DNA from: Thermoleophilia bacterium
Lineage (GTDB): Bacteria; Actinomycetota; Thermoleophilia; UBA2241
DNA length: 5,197 nt
Reading direction: 5' to 3'
NCBI GenBank assembly: GCA_041393415.1
Contig: JAWKKE010000005.1
Location: 145,001-150,197 of the forward strand
Shown: piece after piece, positions 1-5,197 of the stretch
Layout of the letters: the number at the start of each line of letters is the position of its first letter
How positions within the stretch are numbered: position 1 is the first letter of the stretch
The notes under the pieces: generated by a model
What the model was told of the DNA's origin: nothing
The model's database searches: none
Seen by the model: only the letters and a program-made list of their open reading frames with translations
Position numbers and translations under genes: made by a program

Positions 1-808
1 GTGTGAGTAGCCGGTAGTACGTCATCATCGTCTCGTCGGGGATGCTCATGACCTTGCCGTAAATGTCGCGCGGGTCTTCAGTGACCCCGATGTAGTTCCC
101 GGTGCTCTTGCTCATGCGCTCGGCGCCGTCTGTGCCTGGCAGAATGGACATCGTCATGAGGGCCTGCGGCTCCTGACCGAAGTACTCCTGCAGATCGCGA
201 CCGACGAAGAGGTTGAAGACCTGATCGGTGCCGCCGAGCTCGATGTCTGCGCGCACCGCCACCGAGTCGTATCCCTGTGCCAACGGGTAGAGCATCTCAA
301 GCAGGCTGATGGGCTGATGAGCAGCCCAGCGCTTGGCGAAGTCGTCGCGTTCGAGGATGCGCGCCACCGTCGTTGTCGCCGTGAGCTCGAAGATCTGTTC
401 GGTGGTGAGCGGCGCGAGCCACTCACCATTGAAGCGCACTTCGAGTTTCGCCGGGTCGTTGTCGAGAATCAAGAACGCCTGTTCCTGGTAGGTCTTGGCG
501 TTGGCGTCGATGATCGCGCCGTCGAGGCGCGGGCGCGTCTTGCTGCGACCCGAAGGGTCGCCGATACGCGCCGTGTAGTCGCCGATGATCAGCACCGCGA
601 CATGGCCGGCGTCCTGAAACTGACGCAGCTTGTTGAGCACGACGGTGTGCCCCAGATGGATGTCTGGCGCCGTGGGGTCGACTCCGAGCTTCACACGGAG
701 TGGCCGACCCTCGCGCTCGGCGGTGGCGAGCTTGGCCTCGAGCGCGCCCTCGGGCAGCACGTCGACGGCGCCAATACAGAGATCGTCGATGAGGCGACGG
801 TCGATCAC
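1..808 (-). CDS. tyrS: Tyrosyl-tRNA synthetase, type 2 (3' end outside window)
   Basis: Class I aminoacyl-tRNA synthetase that activates tyrosine with ATP and charges tRNA-Tyr in the cytoplasm. The first 269 codons are present. Visible landmarks are the HIGH-box variant HLGH at residues 51-54, the GDYTARIGDPSGRSKTRP stretch at about 76-93, the tyrosine-pocket region QGYDSVAVRADIELGGTDQ at about 178-196, and the KMSKS loop as RMSKS at 231-235 followed by TGNYIG. The RMSKS loop and the GDPSGRSKTRP stretch separate it from the type 1 enzymes of E. coli and Bacillus, which carry a KFGKT loop, so it belongs to the type 2 subgroup. Members are usually about 400 residues, so roughly 130 residues, including the expected S4-like tRNA-binding domain, lie beyond base 1. 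The GTG start at 808 is chosen because GGAGG lies 8 bases upstream; an in-frame GTG three codons earlier overlaps that site. All motifs are intact. Identification is very sure; the start is fairly sure. Confidence 0.96.
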   Translation of the reverse strand, partial: MIDRRLIDDLCIGAVDVLPEGALEAKLATAEREGRPLRVKLGVDPTAPDIHLGHTVVLNKLRQFQDAGHVAVLIIGDYTARIGDPSGRSKTRPRLDGAIIDANAKTYQEQAFLILDNDPAKLEVRFNGEWLAPLTTEQIFELTATTTVARILERDDFAKRWAAHQPISLLEMLYPLAQGYDSVAVRADIELGGTDQVFNLFVGRDLQEYFGQEPQALMTMSILPGTDGAERMSKSTGNYIGVTEDPRDIYGKVMSIPDETMMTYYRLLT

Positions 809-816
809 GACTTGCA

Positions 817-821
817 CCTCC
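817..821 (-). promoter_or_regulatory. Ribosome binding site of tyrS
   Basis: The minus strand reads GGAGG, a near-ideal Shine-Dalgarno core, 8 bases before the GTG at 808. It fixes the tyrS start at that GTG and argues against the in-frame GTG three codons upstream, which overlaps the site. Confidence 0.8.
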
Positions 822-862
822 GAATGCGGTGGGACAACGCGGCAGGTCGCGAGCTACTCAGA

Positions 863-881
863 GGCGGGCCGCACGACCGCC
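863..881 (-). repeat. GC-rich inverted repeat in the tyrS leader
   Basis: Five-base arms, GGCGG and CCGCC, flank a 9-base loop on the minus strand, just downstream of the candidate -10 box. If transcription starts near 879 this hairpin would sit at the very 5' end of the tyrS leader. No U-run follows it, so it does not look like an intrinsic terminator. In DNA this GC-rich a short hairpin can arise by chance. Confidence 0.3.
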
Positions 882-885
882 GAGG

Positions 886-894
886 ATGATAGCA
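886..894 (-). promoter_or_regulatory. Candidate extended -10 promoter for tyrS
   Basis: The minus strand reads TGCTATCAT, which matches the extended -10 pattern TGnTATAAT with one mismatch. It begins 6 bases after the U32 stop codon. No good -35 hexamer is seen at 16-18 bases upstream (GTGGCG at 17), as is often tolerated for extended -10 promoters. It would start transcription near base 879 and give a leader of about 70 bases. This is far too short for a canonical tyrosine T-box. The call rests on motif match and position only. Confidence 0.4.
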
Positions 895-900
895 CAGGGA

Positions 901-3435
901 CTACGCGACGCCACGGAAGAGATGAGCGGTCGTCGTGCGCGTGCGCGTGACAAACGGCGCCAGTGCACGCAGCCCCCCGGCGACGAAGGCTGCGCGTTCG
1001 TCGTCGCCGAGATCAGATTGGACGACGAGCCCTGCCGAGACGCCGGCGGCAACGAGGTCGTCCAGCACGCCCGCGACATTGGTGAGACGGGCGTTGAAGA
1101 TACGCGCACCCGCCGCCTCGCTCAGAACGGGAAACTCGTAGCCCTTGGCATCGGCGAGGACAAGCGGCACGTGCGCCGGGCCGTCAGATTCAGGAAGGAT
1201 GCCTTCGGCTCTGCCTAATTGATCACGCGTGCGCAAGAGCTGCTGGCGACCCACGGCCAGAACCTCGAGCGCAACCCGAGCACTGCGCTCGCGCACATCG
1301 CCGTCGCCGTCGCCGACCAGCCGCGCGACAAGACCGGCGATCTCGGTCAGCGATGCCTCGGGGCTAACGACGACCGCCGCCGGCGGACGGCCGACGAGCG
1401 CCGCCGCGACCGCGGCGGCACCGCCGTTGAGCCCCTGCAGCGGATATTCGAGAATGTACGGCAACGGCCCAGCGGCGCGGGCATCGCGCAGCGCAGGCAG
1501 AAGGCCGAGGTGGCGCGCGTAGAGGCCTTGCCACGGCAGGGCCAGGAGCGCGCGCCACCATCCCTCGTCTTCGTCGAACAGGACTTCCGGCAGACGAAGT
1601 CGCACCGGCAGTCCGCTCGCGGAGAGGTCGTCCAGCGCCGTGGCGACGGTCTCCATACGATCCTCGCTCCAGACATCGACGCAGATGGCGCACACATCTG
1701 GGGCAGGCAGCGGAGGCTCACCGGGTCGCACGACGAGAACCACGTCGAGGCCGCGTTTCTCGACTGCCACTGCCTGACGGGCAGCTGGGAGTGAAGTCTC
1801 GTCGCCAATCGGCTCTCGTGCGCGCCGGTGCCGCGAGCCGGAGGCGGCAGGCTGCACCGCCCGGCGTCGCGCCGCGACACGACGTTCGTCCAGTTCGGCA
1901 AGAGCTCGCCGCCGTAGCTCCTTGAGCTCGCCCACCGGGAGAAAGACGTTGCCCGTGACCGCATACTCCAAGTCCGCCAAACGGTACGGCGTCCCGCCCA
2001 GGGCCCCCAGCGCCGAGCGAGCCTTCTGCGCGTCGAGTGCTGCAGTACGTGCCGCCGCCAGATCGACGCCGCCGGCGATCGTCACCGTCATCGCCTCAGG
2101 CCCCGGGCTGGCGACAACGAGACGGGGCGGCGAGCCGACCTCGCCTTCAAGGCGCATCCGGAGAAGAATGGGACGCAACACCACACGTCCGGTCACGAGG
2201 TCGAGAGCTAGCGTCCCCGCCTCCGCGGCGGCAAGACGGAAGAGGCGGTCCTTGACGGCGACACGTTCGCCGACGCGCAGCCGCAGCGTCGTCTCGCCGT
2301 CCCCGACGAGCCGCACCGGCTCTGTCTGGCCATACGGCGTGTAGAAGTACACAAGGTCGCCCGTCATCACCGGACGCGCGAGCTTGACCTCCACCTCGCC
2401 CCCGGCCTCGTCGACCCGAGCCACGCGGCCGACGAGCACGCCGCGGTGCCCGCCGCGACCGGCGCTCCGCACCTCGTGGTGGCGGCCTTCGAGATGCGCG
2501 GTCGTGAATCCGCGCGAGAAGCTCTGCTCAAGTCGTGCAAGCCATTCTGGGCGCACAGAGTACTCGCTCGGCACCGCGAGAGCCGCATCGAGAGCCTCCC
2601 GGTACACAGCGGTCGTGACCGCCACGTACGCGGCGTCCTTCATCCGCCCCTCGATCTTGAACGAAGTAACGCCGGCCGCAAGGAGTTCGGGCAGGACCTT
2701 GATAGCCGCGAGGTCGGCAGTCGAGAGCACGCGGCGCGGCGCCTCGTCCCCACCCTGCTCGCAACCGGCGCGATCCGGAAGCACGGGCGCTGCTCCCATG
2801 GTCGTCTGGCCGCACCGCAGCGCGTAGCGCAGACGGCACGACTGGCTGCAGCGCCCGCGATTGCCGCTGCGGCCGCCGATCATACTCGAGAGCAGACAGT
2901 CGCCAGAATACCCATAGCACAGCGCGCCGTGAACGAAGGCCTCGAGCTCTAGACCACCTCTGTCCAGCGCTGCGATCTCCTCGAGACTCAACTCGCGAGC
3001 GAGAATGGCCCGCGCACACCCGAGCCGAAGAAGCGCGTCGATCTGCGCAGAGCTGTGCGTGTTCAGCTGCGTGCTGGCATGAATCGGTAGAGCGGGATAT
3101 TTCTCGCGCGCGCGCGCGAGAAAGGCGAGATCGGCGACGATGACGGCGTCGAGACCGGCATCATGCGGCGCCGCCAGCGCCGCCAGCGCCGTCTCGATCT
3201 CCGCGTCCTTGAGCAACGTGTTGAGCGCCACGTACGCGCGAGCTCCGTACAAATGGGCCGTCTCGATCGCCTCCACCACCGCCTCGCCGGCGAAGTTGCC
3301 GGCGAAGGCCCGGGCGCTCCAACTCTCGAGACCGAAGTAGATCGCATCGGCCCCAGCCGCAAGAGCCGCCCGCAGTGCGCGCGGCTCTCCCGCTGGGGCC
3401 AGCAGTTCAACTGTACCCGGCGCCGACACGCTCAC
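901..3435 (-). CDS. U32-family protein, long form with DUF3656-type region (putative Fe-S RNA hydroxylase)
   Basis: An 844-residue member of the family annotated as 'peptidase U32'. Studied relatives (RlhA on 23S rRNA, TrhP on tRNA, UbiU/UbiV in ubiquinone synthesis) carry an Fe-S cluster and take part in hydroxylation, so an RNA-hydroxylating role is more likely than proteolysis; the substrate is inferred, not seen. The N-terminal barrel (about 8-320) has LLAPAGEPRALRAALAAGAD, HASTQLN at 119-125, the core HGALCYGYSGDC (169-180), then RSGNRGRCSQSC (189-200), and SFKIEGRMKD (258-267). C173, C180, C196 and C200 are the likeliest cluster ligands, with C208 and C225 nearby. A DUF3656-like segment spans about 320-520. 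An Arg-rich linker (about 518-541) leads to a second domain ending in TTTAHLFRGVA, as in other long U32 proteins. The GTG start overlaps the upstream stop as GTGA, and AGGAGGAG lies 17 bases upstream, too far for a normal Shine-Dalgarno site, so translational coupling is likely. A second GTG two codons in is a weaker alternative. No signal peptide or membrane segment is seen, so it is expected to be cytoplasmic. Confidence 0.9.
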   Translation of the reverse strand: MSVSAPGTVELLAPAGEPRALRAALAAGADAIYFGLESWSARAFAGNFAGEAVVEAIETAHLYGARAYVALNTLLKDAEIETALAALAAPHDAGLDAVIVADLAFLARAREKYPALPIHASTQLNTHSSAQIDALLRLGCARAILARELSLEEIAALDRGGLELEAFVHGALCYGYSGDCLLSSMIGGRSGNRGRCSQSCRLRYALRCGQTTMGAAPVLPDRAGCEQGGDEAPRRVLSTADLAAIKVLPELLAAGVTSFKIEGRMKDAAYVAVTTAVYREALDAALAVPSEYSVRPEWLARLEQSFSRGFTTAHLEGRHHEVRSAGRGGHRGVLVGRVARVDEAGGEVEVKLARPVMTGDLVYFYTPYGQTEPVRLVGDGETTLRLRVGERVAVKDRLFRLAAAEAGTLALDLVTGRVVLRPILLRMRLEGEVGSPPRLVVASPGPEAMTVTIAGGVDLAAARTAALDAQKARSALGALGGTPYRLADLEYAVTGNVFLPVGELKELRRRALAELDERRVAARRRAVQPAASGSRHRRAREPIGDETSLPAARQAVAVEKRGLDVVLVVRPGEPPLPAPDVCAICVDVWSEDRMETVATALDDLSASGLPVRLRLPEVLFDEDEGWWRALLALPWQGLYARHLGLLPALRDARAAGPLPYILEYPLQGLNGGAAAVAAALVGRPPAAVVVSPEASLTEIAGLVARLVGDGDGDVRERSARVALEVLAVGRQQLLRTRDQLGRAEGILPESDGPAHVPLVLADAKGYEFPVLSEAAGARIFNARLTNVAGVLDDLVAAGVSAGLVVQSDLGDDERAAFVAGGLRALAPFVTRTRTTTAHLFRGVA
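3100..3123. repeat. 24-base perfect palindrome with (CG)7 core inside the U32 gene
   Basis: The sequence is TTTCT, then seven CG dinucleotides, then AGAAA. It is a perfect palindrome over 24 bases; the next flanking pair (a/g) does not match. It lies in coding sequence and encodes part of the AFLARAREKY stretch of the U32 protein, residues about 104-113. Alternating CG of this length is a classic Z-DNA-prone and slippage-prone sequence. The repeat itself is certain; any function is not. Confidence 0.9.
3168..3191. repeat. Short tandem repeat, 9-base unit, about 2.7 copies
   Basis: The unit GCGCCGCCA occurs twice in tandem and is followed by a partial third copy. It lies in the U32 gene and encodes the Ala/Leu helix segment ALAALAAP at about residues 83-90. 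The unit length is a multiple of three, so copy-number change would keep the frame. It is probably a by-product of GC-rich Ala codons. Confidence 0.7.
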
Positions 3436-4430
3436 CCAGGCAGCGCGCCGGGCTCCTCCTTCGTCACCGCGCCGGCAGTGTTGCGGTGGACGCGGATGAG
3501 ACCCGAAGTCGCCACCGTCTCGACCCCCTGGCGTTCGTACTCATCGAGAAGGAGATTGATGCCGAGCGAGTCGCTGCTCATGTGGCCGGCGATGACGACG
3601 TGGATGTCGTGCTTCTCCGCCTCTTCGCGCAGGTCCGGACCCATGTGCATACCGATGACGGTGCCGACGCCGGCATCGGCGAGCTTCTCCATGACCTTCT
3701 TGGGCCCTTCGGTGCCGCCGGTCATGTCGATCCACACTCTCCCGGCACGCGCCCGGGCGCTGCTGCGACCAAGGTACGGAGGAGCGCCCTTTCGCGCGGC
3801 AATGCGGTACTCGGGAATGTCGAGCAGCAGTCGCTGCACATCCTCGAGCGTCTTGGGCTCGTGCTCCTCGAAGTACCCATTGAGGTAGCTGACGACCAGA
3901 TTGTCGGTCGGTGTGTGTGCCGAGAAGAACGGAATGCCGAGGAGGCGCGCTGCGTCGATCGCCTGATCGTAGTTCACCGGCATAAGCCGCCGTTTGACCT
4001 CATCCATGCGCTCGAGAATGAGCTTCTCACCAGCTTGAATCGGCACGCCTAGAGTGGCCCAGATATCGGCCTGCACTTCCATCACGCCGTCGAGCCGTGT
4101 CAGCCCCCAGCCTTCGGGGTGATGCGTATAGATCGCGTCGACAGCCACGCCCTTCTCTCGCAAGCGATCGGCCAGGAGTATCTCCGCTGAGTTCATGTCG
4201 ATGCCGGCGAGCAAAGTCTTCACGTCTGTATCCGGAGGACCAACGTAGATCCGCGTGTCATTGAATGGATTCGTGAGCTCCTCGGCATCACAGAACTCTC
4301 GCAGATAGTCGGGCAGCGCTTCGGTCCGCTGCTTGGCACGAGCGAGGAACTCATCTACTCCAGCCCGACCGCGGGGATCGAACTCGATGCCCATACGCAC
4401 AGCGGTTTCGTACATCTCTCGCAGCTTCAC
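3432..4430 (-). CDS. DUF34/NIF3-family putative metal-binding protein (long form)
   Basis: A 332-residue protein resembling the long 'NGG1p-interacting factor NIF3' group of bacteria. NIF3/DUF34 proteins form ring-shaped oligomers with a dinuclear metal site; their biochemical role is unsettled. Here DAIYTHHPEG (98-106) supplies the His-His pair H103/H104, FFSAHTPTDN (168-177) supplies H172 and D176, and VVIAGHMSSDSLG (278-290) supplies H283. The last acidic ligand of short-form relatives, normally Glu, may be D287 here. GMHMGPDL (260-267) adds H262. The N-terminal leader MKLREMYETAVRMGIEFDPRGR, followed by an NPFNDTRIY segment at 54-62, is characteristic of this long group as recalled. The GTG start at 4430 is supported by AAAGGA 5 bases upstream. 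The stop overlaps the U32 start in GTGA, so the two form a coupled pair. No signal peptide or membrane segment is visible. The family call is fairly sure; no function can be assigned. Confidence 0.82.
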   Translation of the reverse strand: MKLREMYETAVRMGIEFDPRGRAGVDEFLARAKQRTEALPDYLREFCDAEELTNPFNDTRIYVGPPDTDVKTLLAGIDMNSAEILLADRLREKGVAVDAIYTHHPEGWGLTRLDGVMEVQADIWATLGVPIQAGEKLILERMDEVKRRLMPVNYDQAIDAARLLGIPFFSAHTPTDNLVVSYLNGYFEEHEPKTLEDVQRLLLDIPEYRIAARKGAPPYLGRSSARARAGRVWIDMTGGTEGPKKVMEKLADAGVGTVIGMHMGPDLREEAEKHDIHVVIAGHMSSDSLGINLLLDEYERQGVETVATSGLIRVHRNTAGAVTKEEPGALPG

Positions 4431-4435
4431 GGTGT

Positions 4436-4441
4436 TCCTTT
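4436..4441 (-). promoter_or_regulatory. Ribosome binding site of the DUF34/NIF3 gene
   Basis: The minus strand reads AAAGGA, 5 bases before the GTG at 4430. It supports this GTG over the ATG five codons downstream. Confidence 0.65.
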
Positions 4442-4462
4442 CGGCGATGCTTTCTGCTCGCC

Positions 4463-4468
4463 ATTGTA
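4463..4468 (-). promoter_or_regulatory. Candidate -10 box upstream of the DUF34-U32 pair
   Basis: The minus strand reads TACAAT, one mismatch from TATAAT, about 32 bases before the DUF34 start. It would give a leader of roughly 25 bases that still includes the AAAGGA site. No convincing -35 hexamer is found at 16-18 bases (CCGCTG at 17). A TG lies one base too far upstream for a proper extended -10. It is a weak call resting on one hexamer in an otherwise GC-rich gap. Confidence 0.3.
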
Positions 4469-4477
4469 CCCAGTACA
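4465..4477. repeat. Perfect inverted repeat overlapping the candidate -10 box
   Basis: The minus strand reads TGTAC-TGG-GTACA, with 5-base perfect arms and a 3-base spacer. It covers four bases of the TACAAT hexamer. A small dyad on a promoter could be a repressor site, but 13 bases is short and no known operator is recognised (it does not match the actinobacterial SOS box as I know it). Confidence 0.4.
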
Positions 4478-4497
4478 GACGAAGGCAGCGGCAGGTG

Positions 4498-4519
4498 GAA
4501 CCGGAGCCGCCTGAACCGG
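4498..4519. repeat. Direct repeat of GAACCGG, 15-base period
   Basis: The plus strand has GAACCGG at 4498-4504 and again at 4513-4519. The pair lies in the gap between mpg and the DUF34 gene, upstream of the candidate -10 box by 30-50 bases. This could be paired protein-binding half-sites or chance in GC-rich DNA. Confidence 0.3.
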
Positions 4520-4547
4520 TGCCCAGTGGTCGACGAGGTGCCCGGTG

Positions 4548-5197
4548 TCAGGCGAACCGAGGGGGCGCGGGGCGCGAGACGAAGGTGTTACCCTGAGCCA
4601 AGAAGCGCCACGGCCGGCCGTCGTCGCGAACGCCGATGCGTGGCGCCGCGACGACACGCATCGTGGGATCCGGCGGCACGATGACCACAGCCGGCCCCTT
4701 CATCAGCTCCCACGGCGTGAATTGCCCAGGAGCGAGGCCGGCGGCGCGCTCCGGCGCGGCGCGAAACGCCAAGGGAGCGCCGTTCGCGGCCACAGTGATT
4801 CCCAGTGCCTGCGTCAGGCGCGCCGGACCGCTGCACAAGCGGCGCGCGTCGTTTGTGCCGCGACGCGCCGCCATCTCCTGCAGGCCCTCTAGCGGCTCGA
4901 GGGCGCGAAGGAGAACGGCTGCGCCTCTGCCCTCTTCGTCGCAGGAGATGTTGGCGCAGTGGTGCATGCCGTACACGAAGTAGACGTAGAGACGTCCCGG
5001 CGGTCCGAACATGACGGCGTTGCGCCGCGTTCTGCCGCGGAAGGCATGGCTGGACGGATCGTCGGGCTCGTAGGCCTCGGTCTCCACGATTCGGCCGCCG
5101 ACGCCGTCGAACAAGAATGTGCAGCCTACGAGATCGCGCGCCACCGCGAGCGCCGGGCGCGCGAAGAAGGCAACCAAGACATCCGCGGGCGGCGACG
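4548..5197 (-). CDS. mpg: 3-methyladenine DNA glycosylase, AAG/MPG family (5' end outside window)
   Basis: Monofunctional base-excision repair enzyme that removes alkylated purines such as 3-methyladenine from DNA. Numbering from a TTG at 5177, the catalytic segment RIVETEAY (29-36) holds the expected general base E34 and the intercalating-region tyrosine Y36. H44 in SSHAFRG, Y66 in LYVYFVYGM (63-71) and N76 in CANIS match pocket residues of human AAG (H136, Y159, N169) by motif alignment. LLRALEP (89-95), the GPARLTQALGI region (117-127) and PWRF (189-192) are also family hallmarks. The 209 residues after the TTG are close to the usual bacterial length of about 190-220. The frame is open upstream to the window edge (residues SPPADV precede the TTG) and no Shine-Dalgarno sequence is seen before the TTG. 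The true start is therefore probably outside the window, and the feature is given to the edge. The stop is at 4548. The next gene begins 117 bases downstream. Confidence 0.95.
   Translation of the reverse strand, partial: SPPADVLVAFFARPALAVARDLVGCTFLFDGVGGRIVETEAYEPDDPSSHAFRGRTRRNAVMFGPPGRLYVYFVYGMHHCANISCDEEGRGAAVLLRALEPLEGLQEMAARRGTNDARRLCSGPARLTQALGITVAANGAPLAFRAAPERAAGLAPGQFTPWELMKGPAVVIVPPDPTMRVVAAPRIGVRDDGRPWRFLAQGNTFVSRPAPPRFA

Noticed and set aside
863..881. Intrinsic terminator after the U32 gene
   Set aside because: The inverted repeat is not followed by a U-run on the minus strand, so it is reported only as a repeat.
317..889. Plus-strand open frame of 190 codons opposite tyrS
   Set aside because: It lies antisense to the intact tyrS motifs, is Arg/Val/Asp-rich without any recognisable domain, and is a normal by-product of high-GC coding DNA.
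809..900. Tyrosine T-box riboswitch upstream of tyrS
   Set aside because: The gap is only 92 bases, too short for a canonical T-box leader, and no T-box consensus or terminator/antiterminator pair is seen.
2446..2952. Plus-strand open frame of 168 codons opposite the U32 Fe-S core
   Set aside because: It is antisense to the most conserved part of the U32 protein and resembles no family.
3375..4052. Plus-strand open frame of 225 codons opposite the U32 start and the DUF34 gene
   Set aside because: It runs antisense across two genes with clear family motifs and has no recognisable domain or ribosome binding site; it is a codon-bias shadow.
5175..5177. TTG at 5177 as the true mpg start
   Set aside because: It has no Shine-Dalgarno sequence, and the same frame stays open to the window edge; a start outside the window is more likely.

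Overview
The window comes from a high-GC bacterium (estimated by eye at well over 60% G+C, with G/C-rich third positions). It reads as ordinary chromosome, with all four genes on the minus strand. Read in the direction of transcription, from high to low coordinates, they are: a 3-methyladenine DNA glycosylase (mpg, 5' end cut by the window edge), a long-form DUF34/NIF3-family metal-centre protein, a long U32-family protein with a DUF3656-type middle region, and a type 2 tyrosyl-tRNA synthetase (tyrS, 3' end cut by the window edge). There is no mobile element, CRISPR array, rRNA, tRNA or phage signature. Every gap between genes is under 120 bases.

Layout. Bases 4548-5197 hold mpg. Bases 4431-4547 are a 117-base gap with a possible -10 box inside a perfect inverted repeat, and a Shine-Dalgarno sequence for the next gene. 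Bases 3432-4430 hold the DUF34/NIF3 gene. Its stop overlaps the GTG start of the U32 gene (901-3435) in a GTGA tetranucleotide, so these two are almost certainly co-transcribed and translationally coupled. Bases 809-900 are a 92-base gap with an extended -10 element, a GC-rich inverted repeat and a strong Shine-Dalgarno sequence for tyrS, which fills 808 down to base 1.

How the genes work together. The U32 gene looks like a relative of the Fe-S RNA hydroxylases (RlhA/TrhP type), so it and tyrS both point to RNA and translation. The DUF34/NIF3 protein is a conserved putative metal-binding protein without a settled role. Mpg repairs alkylated bases. A mpg-tyrS neighbourhood is known from actinobacteria such as Mycobacterium tuberculosis (recalled, not checked). 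Together with the GC content this suggests an actinobacterial or related high-GC Gram-positive lineage, with the DUF34-U32 pair lying between the two markers. The taxonomic placement is inference.

I found no clear new system. The more interesting points are the DUF34-U32 coupling, a 24-base perfect palindrome with a (CG)7 core inside the U32 gene, an altered second half of the U32 protein, and short inverted or direct repeats around the two candidate promoters.
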